NCBI RefSeq assembly: GCF_029894335.1
Contig: NZ_JARXZC010000030.1
Span: 1-64,000, forward strand
Direction of reading: 5' to 3'
Length of the DNA: 64,000 bases
DNA from: Kitasatospora sp. MAP5-34
Lineage (GTDB): Bacteria > Actinomycetota > Actinomycetes > Streptomycetales > Streptomycetaceae
Position 1 is the stretch's first letter. The number at the start of each line of letters is the position of its first letter. Positions 1 to 8,335 of the stretch are shown piece after piece. Under the pieces are notes generated by a model, which was given only the letters and a program-made list of their open reading frames with translations, made no database searches and was not told the origin of the DNA. The translations under genes and the position numbers were made by a program.

Positions 1-262
1 GATGATTTCCGCTCCGTTTTCCGGAGTTTCATTCGCCGTGCTGCGCTTTCCGACGTCCCAAACTTTAGCCGAACCCCGCTCCATAAAGCGAATCCAGCCG
101 CAATCCATATAAACGCGCACGACAATCAGCCCCGTGCGAAGACGGGAACAGAAGTACTGGTTCAGAGGATTGGCCACCCCGGGACCGTCCGCGCGAGATG
201 CGTGTCCGGTGCTCCCTGTCGAGCGACCAGTCAACACTACGCCGGACGCCGCCCCCATGCAA
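1..262. other. gene-free left edge
   Basis: No convincing coding sequence lies here. The first 165 bases are visibly richer in A+T than the rest of the window, for example around 100-115. That is typical of a promoter region, probably for a gene beyond the left edge. A small hairpin (CTCCG/CGGAG) sits at about 12-26. The short open frames on both strands have no ribosome-binding site and no recognisable protein. Confidence 0.5.
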
Positions 263-296
263 ATCGTCCCCGCCCGGAGTTCCGGGCGGGGACGAT
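263..296 (-). terminator. terminator hairpin after mmsA
   Basis: A perfect 16-bp inverted repeat (263-278 with 281-296) has a 2-base loop. It starts 28 bases past the mmsA stop codon on the minus strand. There is no long U-tract, which is common for terminators in high-GC actinomycetes. Confidence 0.85.
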
Positions 297-324
297 CAGA
301 GCTGGTCGGCAGCCGGCACCGGCG

Positions 325-1863
325 TCAGGCGTTGGTGGGGAAGCCCAGGTTGATGCCACCGTGCGACGGGTCGAGCCAGCGCTGCGTCACGGCCTTGCCG
401 CGGGTGAAGAACTGGACGCCGTCGGCTCCGTACGCGTGGGAGTCGCCGAAGAGCGAGGCCTTCCAGCCGCCGAAGGAGTAGTAGGCGACGGGCACCGGGA
501 TCGGCACGTTGATGCCGACCATGCCGACCTCCACCTCGTGCTGGAAGCGGCGGGCCGCGCCACCGTCGTTGGTGAAGATCGCGGTGCCGTTGCCGTAGGG
601 GTTGGAGTTGATCAGCTCCAGGCCCTCCTCGTACGAGGCGACCCGCACGACCGAGAGGACCGGGCCGAAGATCTCGTCGTTGTAGACGGACATGCCCGGC
701 TTGACGTGGTCGAAGAGGGTCGGGCCGAGCCAGAAGCCGTCGGTGGTGGGGGCGCCGGCGGCGTCCTCCGTCGCGATGATGTGCTTTCGGCCGTCCACCG
801 CGAGTTCGGCACCGTCCGCGACGCCGGACTCGACGTACGAGGTGACCTTGTCCCGGTGCTGGCCAGTGACCAGCGGGCCCATCTCGGAGTCGCCGTTGCA
901 GCCCGGGCCGACCTTCAGGGTTGCCATCCGCTGCTTGATCTTCTCGACCAGCTCGTCGCCGATCGGGTCGACCGCGACCAGGACGGAGACGGCCATGCAG
1001 CGCTCACCCGCTGAGCCGAAGCCGGCGTTGATGGCGGCGTCGGCGCTGAGGTCGAGATCCGCGTCGGGGAGGACGAGCATGTGGTTCTTGGCGCCGCCGA
1101 GCGCCTGCACCCGCTTGCCGTACCGGGTGCCGGTCTCGTAGACGTACCGGGCGATCGGCGTGGAGCCGACGAAGCTGACCGACTTGATGTCGGGGTGCTC
1201 CAGCAAGCGGTCCACGGCGACCTTGTCGCCATGGACGACGTTGAACACACCGTCCGGGAGACCGGCTTCCTTGAAGAGCGCCGCCATGAAGTTCGCGGCC
1301 GACGGGTCCTTCTCCGACGGCTTGAGCACCACGGTGTTGCCCGCCGCGATGGCGATCGGGAAGAACCAGAGCGGGACCATCGCCGGGAAGTTGAACGGCG
1401 AGATGATCGCGACCGGGCCGAGCGGCTGGCGGATCGAGTAGACGTCGATGCCGGTGGAGGCCTGCTCGGTGAAGCCGCCCTTGATCAGCTGCGGGATGCC
1501 GCAGGCGTACTCGATGACCTCCTGGCCACGGCCGATCTCGCCGAGCGCGTCCGAGTGCACCTTGCCGTGCTCGGAGACGATGATCGCGGCGAGCTCGTCC
1601 TTCCGGGCGTTGAAGAGCTCGCGGAAGGCGAAGAGCACCTGGGTGCGCTTGGCGATCGAGGCGTTGCGCCACTCGGTGAAGGCGGAGGCGGCGGCCGCGA
1701 CGGCCTGGTCCACCTCGGCGATCCCGGCGAAGTCCACCTGGCCGGTGACCTGGCCGGTGGCCGGGTCGAAGATGTCGCCCCTGCGCGGAGCTGCGCCGGC
1801 GGTGGCAACGGCGGCGCCGTTGATCCAGTGGGTGGTGTGCTTGGTCTCGATGGGCTTGCTCAA
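325..1863 (-). CDS. mmsA: methylmalonate-semialdehyde dehydrogenase (CoA-acylating)
   Basis: This cytoplasmic enzyme of the aldehyde dehydrogenase superfamily oxidises (methyl)malonate semialdehyde to propionyl- or acetyl-CoA with NAD and CoA. It acts in valine, beta-alanine and inositol breakdown. The 512-residue length is normal. The catalytic cysteine (about residue 289) lies in GSAGERCMA, and the C-terminal region contains FGGWKASLFGD; both are typical of the MmsA branch rather than ordinary ALDHs. I chose the TTG start at 1863 because GGAGG lies 9 bases upstream, whereas the frame continues back to 1893 without a better signal. The gene ends in a strong hairpin. It sits beside polyamine genes, so a role in downstream semialdehyde metabolism is possible but inferred. 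Confidence 0.93.
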   Translation of the reverse strand: MSKPIETKHTTHWINGAAVATAGAAPRRGDIFDPATGQVTGQVDFAGIAEVDQAVAAAASAFTEWRNASIAKRTQVLFAFRELFNARKDELAAIIVSEHGKVHSDALGEIGRGQEVIEYACGIPQLIKGGFTEQASTGIDVYSIRQPLGPVAIISPFNFPAMVPLWFFPIAIAAGNTVVLKPSEKDPSAANFMAALFKEAGLPDGVFNVVHGDKVAVDRLLEHPDIKSVSFVGSTPIARYVYETGTRYGKRVQALGGAKNHMLVLPDADLDLSADAAINAGFGSAGERCMAVSVLVAVDPIGDELVEKIKQRMATLKVGPGCNGDSEMGPLVTGQHRDKVTSYVESGVADGAELAVDGRKHIIATEDAAGAPTTDGFWLGPTLFDHVKPGMSVYNDEIFGPVLSVVRVASYEEGLELINSNPYGNGTAIFTNDGGAARRFQHEVEVGMVGINVPIPVPVAYYSFGGWKASLFGDSHAYGADGVQFFTRGKAVTQRWLDPSHGGINLGFPTNA

Positions 1864-2032
1864 GGTCGTCTGCCTCCGAAGTCCGTGCGGCACACCGGCC
1901 GCCGGCCCTGTCTACGGCACCACCCGACTTCGGCCGGGCGGCGGGATCACGGGGCTACCGCGCTCAACTCCAGTCTGCGGAAAGGGCGGACGCACCTCAA
2001 CGAGCAGCATGACGGGGATCGGAGATTCAGCC

Positions 2033-2500
2033 TTACAGGTCGTCGGGTACGCCCAGGTGGAGCCGGGCCGCCGCGTCGTGCAGCGCGAGCTCCAGCAGGA
2101 CGGGATCGGTCAGCGCGCCCGAGCCGTCCGGCGGGACCAGCCAGCGCACACCGTGGCTGCGTTCGGCGGCGGGATGCGGGATGACGACCCAGGTGCCGTA
2201 CCCCGCACCGCGCACCCCGGTGCCGATCCACCGACCCGCCGTGCCGACCGGAACCAGGAAGCCCAGGTTCTCGTCCCCGAAGTCGGCGAACACCGGTCCG
2301 GCGCCCTTCGGCAGCCTCAACAGGGCCGCAAGGGTCGGCTGCCCGAGGCCGCCGGGGACCAGCAGGACGTCCCAGAGCCGTCCGGCAGGCAGGAGGGTGA
2401 TGCCGAGCCCAGTGCGTTCCCACTCCAGTCGGCAGTTCGCCGGGTCGGTGGCGGCCTCGGCCAGCCAGTCGACCGCGCTGCCGCGTTGGGTGCTCTCCAT
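2033..2500 (-). CDS. small PrimPol-like conserved protein
   Basis: A 155-residue soluble protein of unknown function. The ATG at 2500 is preceded by GGAGGA at good spacing. Residues 36-49 read LLPAGRLWDVLLVP, followed by GPVFADF (about 68), a GTA motif (about 86) and WVVIP...GVRWLVPP (about 104-124). The same order of motifs occurs in the 226-residue protein encoded at 54601-55281, which resembles the bifunctional DNA primase/polymerase domain family. This protein lacks that protein's N-terminal Cys-rich segment. I infer a shared fold; activity is unknown. It stands alone between the terminator of the amine-oxidase operon and mmsA. Confidence 0.7.
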   Translation of the reverse strand: MESTQRGSAVDWLAEAATDPANCRLEWERTGLGITLLPAGRLWDVLLVPGGLGQPTLAALLRLPKGAGPVFADFGDENLGFLVPVGTAGRWIGTGVRGAGYGTWVVIPHPAAERSHGVRWLVPPDGSGALTDPVLLELALHDAAARLHLGVPDDL

Positions 2501-2581
2501 GACCCGTCCTCCGCTCGTGGGACTTCTCTTCTGGGAGAGGAGGACAGCGCGGGTCTCTTACACACATCCGAGTAGGCAGAA

Positions 2582-2612
2582 GGGGCGCACCCGCCAACGG
2601 CGAGTGCGCCCC
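2582..2612 (-). terminator. hairpin terminator of the pot operon
   Basis: A 9-bp perfect stem (GGGGCGCAC / GTGCGCCCC) carries an inner CGCC/GGCG stem. It starts 11 bases beyond the stop of the FAD oxidoreductase and precedes the next gene on the same strand. Confidence 0.8.
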
Positions 2613-2622
2613 AAGAGGGCGG

Positions 2623-4017
2623 TCAGCTGTCGAAGCCGAGACCCATCCGGTCCAGCGTCCGCAGCCACAGGTTGCGCCGGCCGCCGTTGCGATCGGAGCG
2701 GTCCAGCGACCACTTGGTCATCTCGATCCCGGCCCAGCGCACCGGCTCGGGCGGGAACGGCAGCGGCTTGCTGCGCACCATCTCCAGCGAGGTGCGCTCG
2801 GTCAGCTCGCCCGCCAGCAGGTCGAGCATGACCTCCGCCCCGAACCTGGTCGCCCCGACACCGAGACCGGTGAACCCGGCCGCGTACGCGACGCGCCCCC
2901 GGTACGCGGTGTCGAAGAAGGCCGAGAAGCGGGTGCAGGTGTCGATCGCACCGCCCCAGGCGTTGGTGAAGCGCACGCCCTCCAGCTGCGGGAAGGTCTG
3001 GAAGAAGTGCCGGGCGAGGGTCTGGAAGGTCTCCGGCCGCTGGTCGTACTCGGCGCGCACCCGGCCGCCGTAGTTGTAGACGGCGTCGTAGCCGCCCCAC
3101 AGGATCCGGTTGTCGGCGGAGAGCCGGAAGTAGTGGAACTGGTTGGCACTGTCGCCGAGGCCCTGACGCCCGCGCCAGCCGATCGAGCCCAGCTGCTCGC
3201 CAGTGAGCGGCTCGGTCATCAGCGCGTAGTCGTACACCGGGGCGATGTACGGGCGGACGCGCTTGACCAGCGACGGGAAGACGTTGGTGCCGAGCGCGAC
3301 CCGGCGGGCGTAGACCCGGCCGTACGAGGTACGGACGGCCATTCCGCTGCCGTACTCGGCCAGGTCGACGGCCTTGGTGCGCTCGAAGACCCGGACGCCC
3401 TGGGCCAGGCAGGCCGCCTTCAGGCCCCAGGCCAGCTTGGCGGGGTGGACCATGGCCACCCCTTCCTTGTCCCAGATCCCGCCGAGGAAGGTCGGCGAGT
3501 CGACCTGCTCGCGCAGCTGATCGGCGTCGAGGACGGTCAGGTCGAGGCCGTACTCGGCAACCGCCTCGGCGACCTCGTGCAGCTCGGCGAGCTGGTGCGG
3601 CTGGGTGGCGATGTCGATCTCGCCGGTGCGTTCCCACTCGCAGTCGAGGTCGTAGCGCTTGACCGCGTCCTCGATGGCCTGCAGGTTGGCCACGCCCTGG
3701 CGCTCCAGCTCGCCGAGTTCACCGGGCCAGCGCTGCAGCCCGTTGCCGAAACCGTGGGTAAGGCTGGCGGCACAGAACCCGCCGTTGCGCCCGGAGGCGG
3801 CCCACCCCACCTCGTGGCCCTCGATCAGGACGACGTCCAGCGAGGGGTCCCGCTCCTTGGCGATCAGCGCCGTCCAGAGGCCGGAGTAGCCGCCGCCGAC
3901 CACCAGCAGGTCGCACTTGGTGTCGCCGACCAGGGCGGGCAGGGCCTCCGGCCGCCCCGGGTCTTCGAGCCAGAAAGGGGTGGGCCGAGCATCACTGAGC
4001 GCACGGGCAGAGTCCAT
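2623..4017 (-). CDS. FAD-dependent amine oxidoreductase (PuuB-like)
   Basis: A 464-residue flavoprotein of the D-amino-acid oxidase (DAO) superfamily. The N-terminal Rossmann motif VVGGGYSG (about 39-46), the ribose-binding Glu in VVLIEG (about 66) and SGRNGG (about 75-80) are visible. The last is typical of the gamma-glutamylputrescine oxidase/glycine oxidase branch, which oxidises an amine to an aldehyde with release of ammonia and peroxide. It is the last gene after potDABC and an aldehyde dehydrogenase, so oxidation of an imported polyamine or its conjugate is likely. The substrate is inferred from context. The start codon at 4017 has only a weak ribosome-binding site. Confidence 0.82.
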   Translation of the reverse strand: MDSARALSDARPTPFWLEDPGRPEALPALVGDTKCDLLVVGGGYSGLWTALIAKERDPSLDVVLIEGHEVGWAASGRNGGFCAASLTHGFGNGLQRWPGELGELERQGVANLQAIEDAVKRYDLDCEWERTGEIDIATQPHQLAELHEVAEAVAEYGLDLTVLDADQLREQVDSPTFLGGIWDKEGVAMVHPAKLAWGLKAACLAQGVRVFERTKAVDLAEYGSGMAVRTSYGRVYARRVALGTNVFPSLVKRVRPYIAPVYDYALMTEPLTGEQLGSIGWRGRQGLGDSANQFHYFRLSADNRILWGGYDAVYNYGGRVRAEYDQRPETFQTLARHFFQTFPQLEGVRFTNAWGGAIDTCTRFSAFFDTAYRGRVAYAAGFTGLGVGATRFGAEVMLDLLAGELTERTSLEMVRSKPLPFPPEPVRWAGIEMTKWSLDRSDRNGGRRNLWLRTLDRMGLGFDS

Positions 4018-4103
4018 GCTGTATCAGCTACTTTCTGATCCTTGATGGTGATTTGAGCGTAACAAGAGAGCTGTCGTAGCAGGCCGTGCCACGGAGAGCC
4101 CGG

Positions 4104-4907
4104 TCAGGCCCGCGCCTTCCGACGGTTCGCCAGCCACTGGCCGGCCACCGTGAACACCACCGCGGCGATGAACATCCCGGTGCCGATCACGTTGACCTGC
4201 ACCGGGATGCCGCGCTGCGAGGCGCCCCAGACGAACATCGGGAAGGTGACCGTGGTGGGGCCCGAGTTGAACTGGGTGATGATGAAGTCGTCGAAGGAGA
4301 GCGCGAAGCTGAGCAGCGCGCCGGCGGCGATGCCGGGGGCGACCAGCGGCAGGGTGATCCGCAGGAAGGTCTGGGTCGGGGTGGCGTAGAGGTCCTGGGC
4401 GGCCTGCTCCAGCCGGGGGTCCATGCTCATCACGCGCGCCTTGACCGCCGTCACGACGAAGCTGAGGCAGAACATGATGTGCGCGATCAGAATGGTCAGG
4501 AAGCCGAACTGGATCCGCATGTTGAGGAAGAGCGTGCCCAGCGAGGCCGCCATGACGACCTCGGGCATCGCCATCGGCAGGAAGATCAGCGCGGTGGTCG
4601 CCGCCCGGCCCCGGAAGCGGTAACGGGCCAACGCGAAGGCGACCATGGTGCCCAGAACCGTGGCACCGAGGGTGGCGAGCAGGGCGATCTGGAGGCTGAG
4701 CGCGAGCGAGCCGCACATGTCGGCGACGCCGCAGGGGTTGGTCCAGGCGTCGGTGGAGAACTGGGACCACTCGTAGTTGAACTTGCCCACGGGCTTGTTG
4801 AACGAGAAGGCCAGCACCACCAGGTTCGGCAGCACCAGGTAGGCCAGGGCGAGAATGCCGGCCAGCACCACCAGGTGCGCGCGGACCCACTTCAGAAGTC
4901 GGGACAT
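4104..4907 (-). CDS. potC: polyamine ABC transporter permease PotC
   Basis: A 267-residue inner-membrane permease with about six transmembrane segments. The cytoplasmic coupling loop (EQAAQDL, about 167-173, then a conserved ITLP) binds the ATPase. Length and sequence fit PotC of the spermidine/putrescine importer. Its ATG overlaps the potB stop by one base (TGATG), so the two are translationally coupled. It pairs with PotB as the heterodimeric channel for substrates delivered by PotD. Confidence 0.92.
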   Translation of the reverse strand: MSRLLKWVRAHLVVLAGILALAYLVLPNLVVLAFSFNKPVGKFNYEWSQFSTDAWTNPCGVADMCGSLALSLQIALLATLGATVLGTMVAFALARYRFRGRAATTALIFLPMAMPEVVMAASLGTLFLNMRIQFGFLTILIAHIMFCLSFVVTAVKARVMSMDPRLEQAAQDLYATPTQTFLRITLPLVAPGIAAGALLSFALSFDDFIITQFNSGPTTVTFPMFVWGASQRGIPVQVNVIGTGMFIAAVVFTVAGQWLANRRKARA

Positions 4908-5833
4908 CAGACCAGCTCCTCCGTTCCGGCCTTGCGCATGTAGACCGTCACCATGCCCAGGATCAGGGCCATCAGGATGAAGCTCAGCGCGGCCGCCGTG
5001 GGGTACGCGAGCACGTTCAGGAACTGCTTCTGGATGCCGTTGCCGACCATCTGCTCGCTCGGCGAGCCGAGCAGCTGGGCGTTGATGTAGTCACCGGAGG
5101 CCGGGATGAAGGTGAGCAGCGTGCCCGCCACCACACCCGGCAGCGAGATCGGGAAGGTGACCTTGCGGAAGATGGTGAACGGCCGCGCGTACAGGTCGTT
5201 CGCCGCCTCGTGCAGGCGCGGGTCGATCCGCTCCAGCGAGGTGTAGAGCGGCAGGATCATGAACGGCAGGAAGTTGTACGTCAGGCCGCAGACCACCGCG
5301 AGCGGCGTGGCGAGCACCCGGTGCCCGGAGGTCAGGCCGACCGCGTCGCTGAGGGCCAGCAGGTGCAGGTGGTTGAGCGCGCCGACCACCGGGCCGCCGT
5401 CCGAGAGGATGGTCTTCCAGGCGAGGGTGCGGATCAGGAAGCTGGTGAAGAACGGGGCGATCACCAGGATCAGGATGACGTTGCGCCAGCGCTGGTTCGC
5501 CTTGAAGGCGATCGTGTACGCGAGCGGGTAGCCGATCGCGAGGCAGAGCACGGTGGCGATCGCCGCGTACGAGAACGAGCGGACGAAGTGCCACTTGTAC
5601 TCGACCAGCGCGTCCCAGTAGGTGGCGAAGTGCCAGGTGAGCTTGAAGCCCTGTTCCAGCGAGCCGGTCTGCAGGGAGGTGGATCCCTGGTAGACCATCG
5701 GGATCGCGAAGAAGACGACCAGCCAGGCGATGCCGGGGAGCAGCAGCCAGTACGCGGTGAGCTTGCGGCGCTTCTTCCGTGCCGCTTCGAGCGGGACGAC
5801 CTGTGGAGGTGCGGCCTCGGTCGTGGTGGTCAT
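4907..5833 (-). CDS. potB: polyamine ABC transporter permease PotB
   Basis: A 308-residue membrane permease of the PotB type. A basic cytoplasmic N-terminus (RKKRRK, about 19-24) precedes about six hydrophobic segments. The coupling loop HEAANDL (about 208-214) matches the EAA motif of importer permeases. Its start overlaps the end of potA by four bases (ATGA) and its stop overlaps the potC start, so the transporter genes form one tightly coupled operon. Confidence 0.92.
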   Translation of the reverse strand: MTTTTEAAPPQVVPLEAARKKRRKLTAYWLLLPGIAWLVVFFAIPMVYQGSTSLQTGSLEQGFKLTWHFATYWDALVEYKWHFVRSFSYAAIATVLCLAIGYPLAYTIAFKANQRWRNVILILVIAPFFTSFLIRTLAWKTILSDGGPVVGALNHLHLLALSDAVGLTSGHRVLATPLAVVCGLTYNFLPFMILPLYTSLERIDPRLHEAANDLYARPFTIFRKVTFPISLPGVVAGTLLTFIPASGDYINAQLLGSPSEQMVGNGIQKQFLNVLAYPTAAALSFILMALILGMVTVYMRKAGTEELV

Positions 5834-6981
5834 GCCGCGGCCTCCCCGGTGCCGGCGTCGATCGCCTGGGCGGCGTCGAGGCCGAAGGAGTGGGCCGGGT
5901 TCCAGTGCAGGACGACGGGGGCGCCGGGGGCTATCCGGATGTCGCGGTCCATGTTCTGCTCGAAGACCGCGATCTCCTGGCCGCCCTCGGAGCGGACCAC
6001 GTACTGGGTGGAGACGCCGATGAAGCTGGAGTCGACGACGGTGCCCTGGAGCCGGTTGCGGCCCTCGGCGATGTCACCGGTGGCGGAGGCGTGCGCGAGG
6101 GTGATCTTCTCGGGCCGGACGCCGAGATAGACCTTGGTGGCGTCGGTCGCGCAGCGGGCCTTGGGCATCGCGAGCCGGACGCCGGAGGCGCTGAGCAGCA
6201 GGTCGCCGTCGGCGCTGCCGGTGACCTCGGCGGCGATCAGGTTGGACTGGCCGAGGAAGTTGGCGACGAAGGTGCTGCCCGGGTTCTCGTACAGGTCGGC
6301 GGGGGCGCCGAGCTGCTCGACGCGTCCGGCGTTCATCACCGCGATGGTGTCGGCCATGGTCATGGCCTCCTCCTGGTCGTGGGTGACGTGGACGAAGGTG
6401 ATGCCGACCTCGGTCTGGATGCGCTTGAGCTCAAGCTGCATCTGGCGGCGCAGCTTGAGGTCGAGCGCGCCGAGCGGCTCGTCGAGCAGCAGCACCTGCG
6501 GGTGGTTGATCAGGGCGCGGGCGACGGCGACGCGCTGCTGCTGGCCGCCGGAGAGCTGGTGCGGCTTGCGGCGGGCGTACTGGCCGAGCTCGACGAGTTC
6601 GAGCATGGACTCGACCTGCTTCTTGACGTCCTTCTTGCCCCGGCGGCGGAGGCCGAAGGCGACGTTCTCGAAGATGTCGAGGTGCGGGAAGAGCGCGTAG
6701 CTCTGGAAGACAGTGTTCACCGGCCGCTTGTAGGGGGGCAGGTCGGTGACGTCCTGGCCACCGATCAGCACGGTGCCGCTGGTGGGCTCCTCCAGGCCGG
6801 CGATCATGCGCAGCGTGGTGGTCTTGCCACAGCCGGACGCGCCGAGCAGGGCGAAGAACGAGCCCTGGGGCACCGTCAGGTCCAGCGGTTGGACGGCGGT
6901 GAAGTCGCCGTAGGTCTTGCCGATGCCGGTGAGGCGGACGTCTCCGCCGGCGGTCGCCGCTTCGGGCTGCTGCTCAGTCAT
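5830..6981 (-). CDS. potA: polyamine ABC transporter ATP-binding protein PotA
   Basis: A 383-residue ATPase that powers the Pot importer. Complete motifs are visible: Walker A GASGCGKTT (47-55), the Q-loop VFQSY (about 91), signature LSGGQ (143-147), Walker B LLLDEP (164-169) and the switch His in HVTHD (about 201). The C-terminal 130 residues form the regulatory TOBE-like domain typical of PotA/MalK-type proteins. It lies between potD and potB in the operon. The predicted partner permeases are PotB and PotC. Confidence 0.94.
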   Translation of the reverse strand: MTEQQPEAATAGGDVRLTGIGKTYGDFTAVQPLDLTVPQGSFFALLGASGCGKTTTLRMIAGLEEPTSGTVLIGGQDVTDLPPYKRPVNTVFQSYALFPHLDIFENVAFGLRRRGKKDVKKQVESMLELVELGQYARRKPHQLSGGQQQRVAVARALINHPQVLLLDEPLGALDLKLRRQMQLELKRIQTEVGITFVHVTHDQEEAMTMADTIAVMNAGRVEQLGAPADLYENPGSTFVANFLGQSNLIAAEVTGSADGDLLLSASGVRLAMPKARCATDATKVYLGVRPEKITLAHASATGDIAEGRNRLQGTVVDSSFIGVSTQYVVRSEGGQEIAVFEQNMDRDIRIAPGAPVVLHWNPAHSFGLDAAQAIDAGTGEAAA

Positions 6982-7034
6982 GGTGTCTCTCTGTCAATGG
7001 CCGTACAGATACCAGGGGCCGTGCTTGGGGGAGG

Positions 7035-8291
7035 TCAGGCGCCGATCAGCCTGGAGAACTTCTCCTCGAAGTCGCTCTCCTCGGCCTCGGTCAGGCTCCG
7101 GAAGACGTGGACCTTTGCGGCCATCTCCGGGGTGGGGATGACCAGCGGGTTCGACGCCGCGTCAGGGGCGAGCTTGACGAGCTCGTCCTTCACGCCGGTG
7201 ACCGGGGACACGTATCCGATGCCTGCCGTGAGTTCGGCCGCGATCTTCGGCTGATAGTAGAAGTCGATCAGCCGTTCGGCGTTCTTCTTGTGCTGCGCCT
7301 TGGCCGGGATCAGCAGGTTGTCGGTGGAGGCGACATAGCCCTGATCGGGGATGACGAACTCGATGTCGGGGTTGTCGGCCCGTAGCTGGATCAGGTCGCC
7401 GCCCCAGGCGAGGCAGGCCGCGATGTCGCCGGAGGAGAGCTCCTGGCCGTAGTCGTTGCCGGTGAACTTGCGGATCTGCTTGTCGTCCACGCCCTTCTGC
7501 AGGCGGGCGATGGCCGCGTTGTAGTCGTCGGCGGTGAACTTCGCCGGGTCCTTGCCCTGCTCCAGCAGGACCATCCCGATGGTGTCGCGCATCTCGGAGA
7601 GGAAGGTGACCCGGCCCTTGAGCTCGGGGTCGTCGAGCAGTTGGGAGACGCTGCTGACGACCTTCCCCTTGGTCGCCTTCTTGTTGTAGGCGACCACCAC
7701 CTGGATCCCGGCCCAGGGGTAGGAGTACAGCCGGCCCGGGTCCCAGTCGGGGGCCCGGAACCTGGCCTCCAGGTTGGTGATGGCGGTGGTGACGTTGGCC
7801 ATCTCCAGCTTCTGCGCCCAGCCGAGCCGGATCAGCTTCCCGGCCATCCAGTCGGTCAGCACCATCAGGTCGCGGCCGGTGTCCTGGCCGGCCGCGAGCT
7901 GGGGCTTGACCTTGCCGAAGAACTCGACGTTGTCGTTGATGTCCTCGTTGTAGCGGACCTTGACACCGGTGGCGGCGGTGAACTCGTCCAGGCTGGGGTG
8001 CTTGTCCTTGTTCTTGTCGTCCACGTCGATGTAGAGCGGCCAGTTGGAGAAGTTGACCACCTTCTCCGAGTCGGACAGGTCCTTGGCGGAGTTCACCGGG
8101 GAGTCACCGGTGGCGGAGGTCGTCCTGGCGGGCGGGATGCCGCAGGCGGCGAGGGAGCCGGCGCCGGCCGCGAGGGCGGTGGCGCGTAGCAGGGTCCGGC
8201 GGGTCATCGCGGCCCGGCCGTTGGTCAGACTGCGTTCCCAGGCCTTGCGGACCGGCTCCGGCAGACCGTCGGCTATCTCGTGGAGCTCCAT
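7035..8291 (-). CDS. potD: polyamine-binding lipoprotein PotD (first copy)
   Basis: A 418-residue extracellular solute-binding protein of the spermidine/putrescine family. It has an unusual N-terminus: about 28 cytoplasmic residues, then a twin-arginine signal (MTRRTLLRA, RR at 31-32) and lipobox LAAC with the lipidated Cys at about 50. Export by the Tat route and anchoring to the outer face of the membrane are therefore predicted. The mature part has the family's NFSNWPLYID and YNEDINDN segments. The ATG at 8291 has AGGAGG upstream; the frame stays open far beyond it, but into antisense of the next gene. It shares much sequence with the second copy at 11964-13133. Confidence 0.92.
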   Translation of the reverse strand: MELHEIADGLPEPVRKAWERSLTNGRAAMTRRTLLRATALAAGAGSLAACGIPPARTTSATGDSPVNSAKDLSDSEKVVNFSNWPLYIDVDDKNKDKHPSLDEFTAATGVKVRYNEDINDNVEFFGKVKPQLAAGQDTGRDLMVLTDWMAGKLIRLGWAQKLEMANVTTAITNLEARFRAPDWDPGRLYSYPWAGIQVVVAYNKKATKGKVVSSVSQLLDDPELKGRVTFLSEMRDTIGMVLLEQGKDPAKFTADDYNAAIARLQKGVDDKQIRKFTGNDYGQELSSGDIAACLAWGGDLIQLRADNPDIEFVIPDQGYVASTDNLLIPAKAQHKKNAERLIDFYYQPKIAAELTAGIGYVSPVTGVKDELVKLAPDAASNPLVIPTPEMAAKVHVFRSLTEAEESDFEEKFSRLIGA

Positions 8292-8335
8292 GCGGGGACA
8301 CCCTCCTGGGGGAAGAGGCTGGGAGACGACGGGGG